In this document: positions 5,547 through 7,916 of the stretch, one piece after another | Layout of the letters: the number at the start of each line of letters is the position of its first letter | Numbering within the stretch: position 1 is the first letter of the stretch | Origin: Alphaproteobacteria bacterium | GTDB taxonomy: Bacteria; Pseudomonadota; Alphaproteobacteria; Caulobacterales; Parvularculaceae | DNA: 7,916 bases | Direction: 5' to 3' | Assembly: GCA_030428745.1 (NCBI GenBank) | Contig: JAUIEG010000109.1 | Location: forward strand, 1-7,916 | Notes under the pieces: model-generated | What the model was told of the DNA's origin: nothing | What the model saw: the letters and a program-made list of their open reading frames with translations, nothing else | Databases searched by the model: none | Made by a program: the position numbers and the translations under genes

Positions 5547-6062
5547 TTATAAAGACGCCTCGCCCGCGCCGGCGACAAACCGCGCCTGCCATCCGCTGGC
5601 GGGTTTATGGGTTTTTTCTTCACGCCGCAACACCCGGATGCGGAAGATCGCACATCCGATAATGTAGAGCAGCGTCAATTCGAAGAAGCGGTTCATGACG
5701 AAGGCGATCCAGTAGAAATGCCAGGAAAGCGATAGCGCCGTGACCGTGAAAGCGATCTCCGCCAGCATGATGACGCAGAGTACCGACGGGTAAATCTCAA
5801 CCCGCGCCATGCGCCAGAAGCGATAGGCCAAGAGCCCATCTACGAACAGCACCATCATGAAATATTCAGGGCGCGCGAGATAGAAATAACACCCGATGAG
5901 CAGAAGCCATGCGAGCGACACCATGATGGCGGAGGTTCTGATCGAGACGGATTTTGAGATCGCCGCGAGCGTGAACATGCAAGCGACCAGAGCGCCGTAA
6001 ATGGCGACGACGACAATGTCCCCGAGAATCTCGGGATGACAATGGTTCAAAACGCAATCCAT
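5547..6062 (-). CDS. Five-helix integral membrane protein, function unknown
   Basis: A 171-residue hydrophobic protein with about five membrane segments, near residues 16-35, 44-62, 67-80, 92-113 and 117-140, followed by a basic tail (RIRVLRREEKTHKP) that should be cytoplasmic. No transporter, enzyme or holin motif is recognisable. The ATG at 6062 is chosen, with a GGGGGG stretch 6 bases or so upstream; the frame stays open to 6194 but that extension would start inside the terminator of the DUF736 gene. The gene has its own upstream space with a sigma-54-like promoter motif. Its position between transfer-related genes suggests that it belongs to the element; entry exclusion, envelope function or host-benefit roles are all possible and none is shown by the sequence. 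Confidence 0.7.
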   Translation of the reverse strand: MDCVLNHCHPEILGDIVVVAIYGALVACMFTLAAISKSVSIRTSAIMVSLAWLLLIGCYFYLARPEYFMMVLFVDGLLAYRFWRMARVEIYPSVLCVIMLAEIAFTVTALSLSWHFYWIAFVMNRFFELTLLYIIGCAIFRIRVLRREEKTHKPASGWQARFVAGAGEASL

Positions 6063-6104
6063 GGAGCGCCCCCCGCTCAACGAATTTGACAGACGAAAGG
6101 GCAC

Positions 6105-6120
6105 TGCACCTTCTGTGCCA
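6105..6120 (-). promoter_or_regulatory. Sigma-54-like -24/-12 promoter motif upstream of the membrane protein gene
   Basis: The minus strand reads TGGCAC-AGAAG-GTGCA, matching the sigma-54 consensus TGGCAC-N5-TTGCA with one mismatch, and it keeps the required GG-N10-GC spacing. It ends 43 bases before the ATG at 6062, a sensible leader length. The same bases also form an inverted repeat, GGCAC-N10-GTGCC, so a repressor operator is the main alternative. No enhancer-binding site was identified. Confidence 0.35.
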
Positions 6121-6177
6121 AGATGGTTCAATTTTAACGAAGGTAAACGCTTGAGCCGCATCGCCTTGAAACACGGC

Positions 6178-6208
6178 AAAAGCCCCCGGCGCATGGAGCG
6201 CCAGGGGC
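6178..6208 (-). terminator. Strong rho-independent terminator after the DUF736 gene
   Basis: On the minus strand an 11-base-pair stem (GCCCCTGGCGC with GCGCCGGGGGC, one U-G wobble) encloses a 5-base loop, TCCAT, and is followed by TTTT. It lies 23 bases after the DUF736 stop. A smaller hairpin, AACCC/GGGTT (6219-6232), spans the stop codon itself. The terminator separates DUF736 expression from the membrane protein gene downstream. Confidence 0.85.
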
Positions 6209-6230
6209 GAGTTCTGGAAACCCGAAGGGG

Positions 6231-6575
6231 TTAGCCTTGCGGGTTCCAGAGAATGGCGAGGACGTCTTCGCTGTCCTGGCCTGCTGCCCGGGCGAGATTG
6301 GCGAAGACGCGTTTCTCGCCAAAGGCGGGATGGGCGAAAGTCAGCGAGACGTAAGGGTTGCCGGAATTTTTTCCGACGCGTTTCCAGCCGCCGCCGATCT
6401 CGTTGCCCCTACGTCCGCTTGAATTGGCGGCGTAGATGCGGAAATCGGGCTGGCGCTCGTTGTCCTTCGCCTCATTCTGCACGATGGTGATCTTCGTATT
6501 CAAGGTCATCATCGCCAGCGTGCCTTCAAAGCCGCCATTCTCACGCTTCGTTACGGTTCCAAGTGATTGAGCCAT
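6231..6575 (-). CDS. DUF736 domain protein
   Basis: A 114-residue protein of the DUF736 family, small proteins found next to transfer and ParB-like genes in alphaproteobacterial plasmids and integrative elements; their biochemical role is not known to me. The family pattern is clear: the start MAQSLGTVTKRENGGFEGTLAMMTLNTKITI, then PDFRIYAA (residues 43-50), GGGWKRVG (61-68), PYVSLTFAHPAF (74-85) and the end ILWNP. It is slightly longer than usual, with an extra basic loop around 51-60 (NSSGRRGNEI). The ATG at 6575 has AAGGAG (6584-6589) at 8 bases. It stands alone between a highly structured leader region upstream and a strong terminator downstream, so it may be a single-gene transcript or the end of a transcript that begins with the ParB-like gene. 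Confidence 0.9.
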   Translation of the reverse strand: MAQSLGTVTKRENGGFEGTLAMMTLNTKITIVQNEAKDNERQPDFRIYAANSSGRRGNEIGGGWKRVGKNSGNPYVSLTFAHPAFGEKRVFANLARAAGQDSEDVLAILWNPQG

Positions 6576-6604
6576 CTTTTCGTCTCCTTGTTGCTTGGCC
6601 GGAG

Positions 6605-6811
6605 AACCATTCCCCGGCCTGACGCGAAACGATCCGAACGGCGCGCCGAGCCGCGTGAATCCGCAGGACCGCAGCGCAGCGGAGGACCGGCGGGGACGGA
6701 TTTTTTGCTTCGCGGTGAATGCCGTAGGCAGAGGAAAAAATCCGGCGCCGCCGGTTTCGGGCGGGCCGGACGGCGTTCAGTTTCGCAAGTCATCAAAGGC
6801 CGGGAATGGTT
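6605..6811 (-). other. 207-base structured element with nested inverted repeats upstream of DUF736 (candidate leader RNA)
   Basis: Several inverted repeats are nested in order. P1: AACCATTCCCCGGCCT (6605-6620) with AGGCCGGGAATGGTT (6797-6811), 15 pairs and one bulged C. P2: GACGCGAAAC (6621-6630) with GTTTCGC-AA-GTC (6780-6791), 10 pairs and a 2-base bulge. P3: GAACG (6636-6640) with CGTTC (6774-6778). P4: CGGATTTTTT (6697-6706) with AAAAAATCCG (6735-6744), 10 pairs, with a possible TGCC/GGCA hairpin in its loop. Local hairpins CCGC/GCGG (6669-6682) and CCGCC/GGCGG (6748-6764) fill the arms. On the minus strand the element ends 15 bases before the DUF736 ribosome-binding site, so it would form the 5' leader of that gene. 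Open frames run through both strands but look like GC-rich shadows. Function is unknown; alternatives are a non-coding RNA, a transfer or replication site, or a miniature mobile element, although no target duplication is seen. Confidence 0.5.
6735..6754 (-). terminator. Terminator-like hairpin with T run inside the structured element
   Basis: On the minus strand CCGGC-GGC-GCCGG is followed by A and six T residues (6740-6735). The stem is short (5 pairs, all G-C) but the form is that of an intrinsic terminator. It would end transcription arriving from the ParB-like gene, or work as an attenuator, because the hairpin CCGCC/GGCGG (6748-6764) uses part of the same stem and cannot form at the same time. 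Not proven by sequence alone. Confidence 0.4.
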
Positions 6812-6875
6812 GGACCGCCGCCGAGCCGGTTTCGGGAGACGCATGGCGAAAAACCGGGGGCCCGTGACCTGCGCG

Positions 6876-6980
6876 TCATAGGCGGGGGAAGCCCGCAGGG
6901 CCTAAGATGCTCCCGTGGGGATCGCCTTCGGGCGAGTGGGGCGAGGCGAAGGGAGAGCGCCCGCCCCTTTTCCGTTTCAT
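6876..6980 (-). CDS. Possible 34-residue ORF overlapping the end of the ParB-like gene
   Basis: An ATG at 6980 overlaps the stop of the ParB-like gene in an ATGA and opens a 34-codon frame, starting MKRKRGGRSPFASPHSPEGD and ending at 6876. The overlap would allow coupled translation. Against a real gene: the product is proline- and glycine-rich with no fold one could name, and the DNA is dense in hairpins. Very similar short peptides are, as far as I remember, annotated in other alphaproteobacterial genomes, which would suit either a conserved small protein or conserved non-coding DNA. Confidence 0.25.
   Translation of the reverse strand: MKRKRGGRSPFASPHSPEGDPHGSILGPAGFPRL
6882..6958. repeat. 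Cluster of hairpins including a UUCG tetraloop stem
   Basis: On the plus strand TCGCC-TTCG-GGCGA (6922-6935) is a perfect 5-pair stem with the extra-stable C(UUCG)G loop. It is enclosed by GCTCCC (6909-6914) pairing with GGGAG-A-GC (6951-6958, one bulge). Beside it lies GCGGG-GGAAG-CCCGC (6882-6896), overlapping a further GCCC-GCA-GGGC option. The UUCG loop exists only if the plus strand is transcribed, whereas all neighbouring genes are on the minus strand. Together with the element at 6605-6811 this accounts for most of the 400-base gap between DUF736 and the ParB-like gene. Confidence 0.4.
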
Positions 6981-7916
6981 GCGACAAATAAAGGCGCGAT
7001 CTTTTCGGCGCGGCGGACCGCGCCGGGTTTTCCGGCGTCTCCATAGGAAAGCCCGTGGAGCCATGCCGGGCGCCAGTTGGGCGCGGCTTCCCGTCCGTTC
7101 CGGCCTTCAAGACAGTCGCGAAGGATCGCCTTTTGCACTTTCGCGGGCTCGCCTGCATTGGCCGCCGCAACCTCGCTCCCGGCAATCTCCTTCACCATGG
7201 CGTTGATGATCGCCTTGTCGCGCAACAGATCGAAAAACGCGTCATCGGGCGCCATCCATGCGCCAAGATCGAGACGCAAGGTCTTGGCGAGGCATTCGAC
7301 CGCTTCATGGCCGACCGCAAGGCATTCGGCCATGACAAAGGTAAGGATGCGCGCGATTTCGTCGTCGCTGAGTTTTAAGAGCCGCGCGAAGAGGCTCGCC
7401 AGTTTCCAGCCATCGCCATTGCCGCCGGTGATATGGGCGGGCTCATCCATCTCCAAGAGTTTGGCGATCCCGGCGCGCTCCGCATTGATCGCCGCCTCGC
7501 CTTTCGATGCGGCGATGCTCGCTGCCGTTTCCTCTTTCCGGGCGCGCTGCGGGTCCGGCGCGCAAGTAATGTTCGGCGCGCCGATGATGAGATGCGCCGC
7601 CAGCAATCGAAGCGCAACGCCTTGGTGTTTGAGCATCGCCGCCCGCGCGGCGGCGTGGCGATGAAGGTCCACATAGTTTTCAAGGGGCGCTGAACATTCT
7701 GGGCGCGCTTTTTTATCGCTCGCCTTTTCGGCCTGTTTCTTCCGGCGCGGCGCATAGCCCTTATGGATAATGACCTCCCCGGAATGGCGGACCTCGATGA
7801 AGACTTCCCCGCCTTCCTTTTTGGACGCCTGATCGTACTCCCAGCGGGAGAAGTGTTGCCCGCGCGGCAAAACTGCAACCTTCGCCCAGCCGCTGGCGGC
7901 GAGCGTCTCCCGTTCC
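6977..7916 (-). CDS. C-terminal part of a ParB-like protein, cut by the window edge
   Basis: The frame is open through the right edge, so the last 312 or so residues are present and the start lies outside. The readable beginning, LAASGWAKVAVLPRGQHFSRWEYD, then a short beta segment EVFIEVRHSGEVIIHKGYAPRR, matches the region after the DNA-binding part of the large ParB/RepB/Spo0J-like proteins of alphaproteobacterial plasmids and integrative elements. Next come a lysine-rich linker, a long helical region (roughly residues 70-250 of the fragment) and an end with APNWRPAWLHGLSYGD, similar to the tryptophan-containing C-terminus of that family. The diagnostic ParB N-terminal nuclease-like and HTH motifs are outside the window, so the name rests on the tail alone. 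Such proteins are assumed to bind element DNA for maintenance or regulation. It is followed by the structured region and DUF736 on the same strand. Confidence 0.72.
   Translation of the reverse strand, partial: ERETLAASGWAKVAVLPRGQHFSRWEYDQASKKEGGEVFIEVRHSGEVIIHKGYAPRRKKQAEKASDKKARPECSAPLENYVDLHRHAAARAAMLKHQGVALRLLAAHLIIGAPNITCAPDPQRARKEETAASIAASKGEAAINAERAGIAKLLEMDEPAHITGGNGDGWKLASLFARLLKLSDDEIARILTFVMAECLAVGHEAVECLAKTLRLDLGAWMAPDDAFFDLLRDKAIINAMVKEIAGSEVAAANAGEPAKVQKAILRDCLEGRNGREAAPNWRPAWLHGLSYGDAGKPGAVRRAEKIAPLFVA

Noticed and set aside
6605..6811. A miniature transposable element with P1 as terminal repeats
   Set aside because: No direct target duplication flanks the arms, and further nested helices fit a folded RNA better; copies elsewhere could not be checked.
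6750..6836. Direct repeat GCCGGTTTCGGG at 6750-6761 and 6825-6836
   Set aside because: Only two copies of a low-complexity GC-rich 12-mer in a region already full of related stems; not enough to call a repeat array or iteron set.
6551..6881. Overlapping open frames on both strands upstream of DUF736 (up to 104 codons)
   Set aside because: Products are rich in Arg, Gly and Pro, have no proper ribosome-binding sites and coincide with strong inverted repeats; a structured non-coding region explains them better.

Overview
The window looks like accessory DNA of an alphaproteobacterium, probably Rhizobiales; a methylotroph of the Methylocystis type is possible, but that is only an impression. The evidence is a GC-rich sequence and a gene set typical of alphaproteobacterial conjugative or mobilizable elements: a VirD2-like relaxase with a DUF3363 tail, a TraF-type S26 peptidase, an excisionase-like HTH protein, DUF736 and a large ParB-like protein. 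No integrase, att site, tRNA, rRNA, insertion sequence or CRISPR array is visible.

Left part (1-1744). The window opens inside the 3' end of a short UvrD-type helicase (plus strand) that resembles GajB of the Gabija defence system. Facing it is a minus-strand toxin-antitoxin operon, an Xre/MbcA/ParS-type antitoxin followed by a RES-domain toxin, joined by an ATGA overlap. Its AT-rich upstream region carries two related palindromic operator-like sites. The 121-base gap between helicase and toxin holds a VirD2/T-DNA-border-like nick sequence next to a small hairpin.

Central part (1745-4599). Four minus-strand genes form one tightly coupled unit: excisionase-like HTH protein, TraF, a 47-residue small ORF and the relaxase. 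Consecutive genes overlap at ATGA, TGATG and ATGA. The replication, partition and transglycosylase genes that often sit in this kind of transfer module are absent, and the toxin-antitoxin pair lies downstream of the relaxase where a coupling-protein gene is often found. The unit therefore looks shortened, more like a mobilizable element or a rearranged one than a complete conjugation system.

Middle right (4600-6230). A 300-base divergent intergenic region with a perfect 12-base inverted repeat separates the transfer unit from a plus-strand pair: an Xre-type regulator and an unrecognised 80-residue protein. They converge on a minus-strand five-helix membrane protein that may be expressed from a sigma-54-like promoter. 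A strong intrinsic terminator closes the DUF736 transcript just upstream of it.

Right part (6231-7916). DUF736 and the C-terminal part of a ParB-like protein lie on the minus strand. Between them is a 400-base region without a convincing gene but full of base-pairing potential: a 207-base element closed by a long inverted repeat with further helices nested inside, ending just upstream of the DUF736 ribosome-binding site. This is the most distinctive non-coding feature of the window and a candidate structured leader RNA.

Working picture: ParB-like and DUF736 proteins belong to maintenance or transfer support, the HTH protein and the Xre regulator probably set expression of the transfer unit, TraF and relaxase act in DNA transfer, and the RES/Xre pair and the possible Gabija helicase are cargo for stability and defence.
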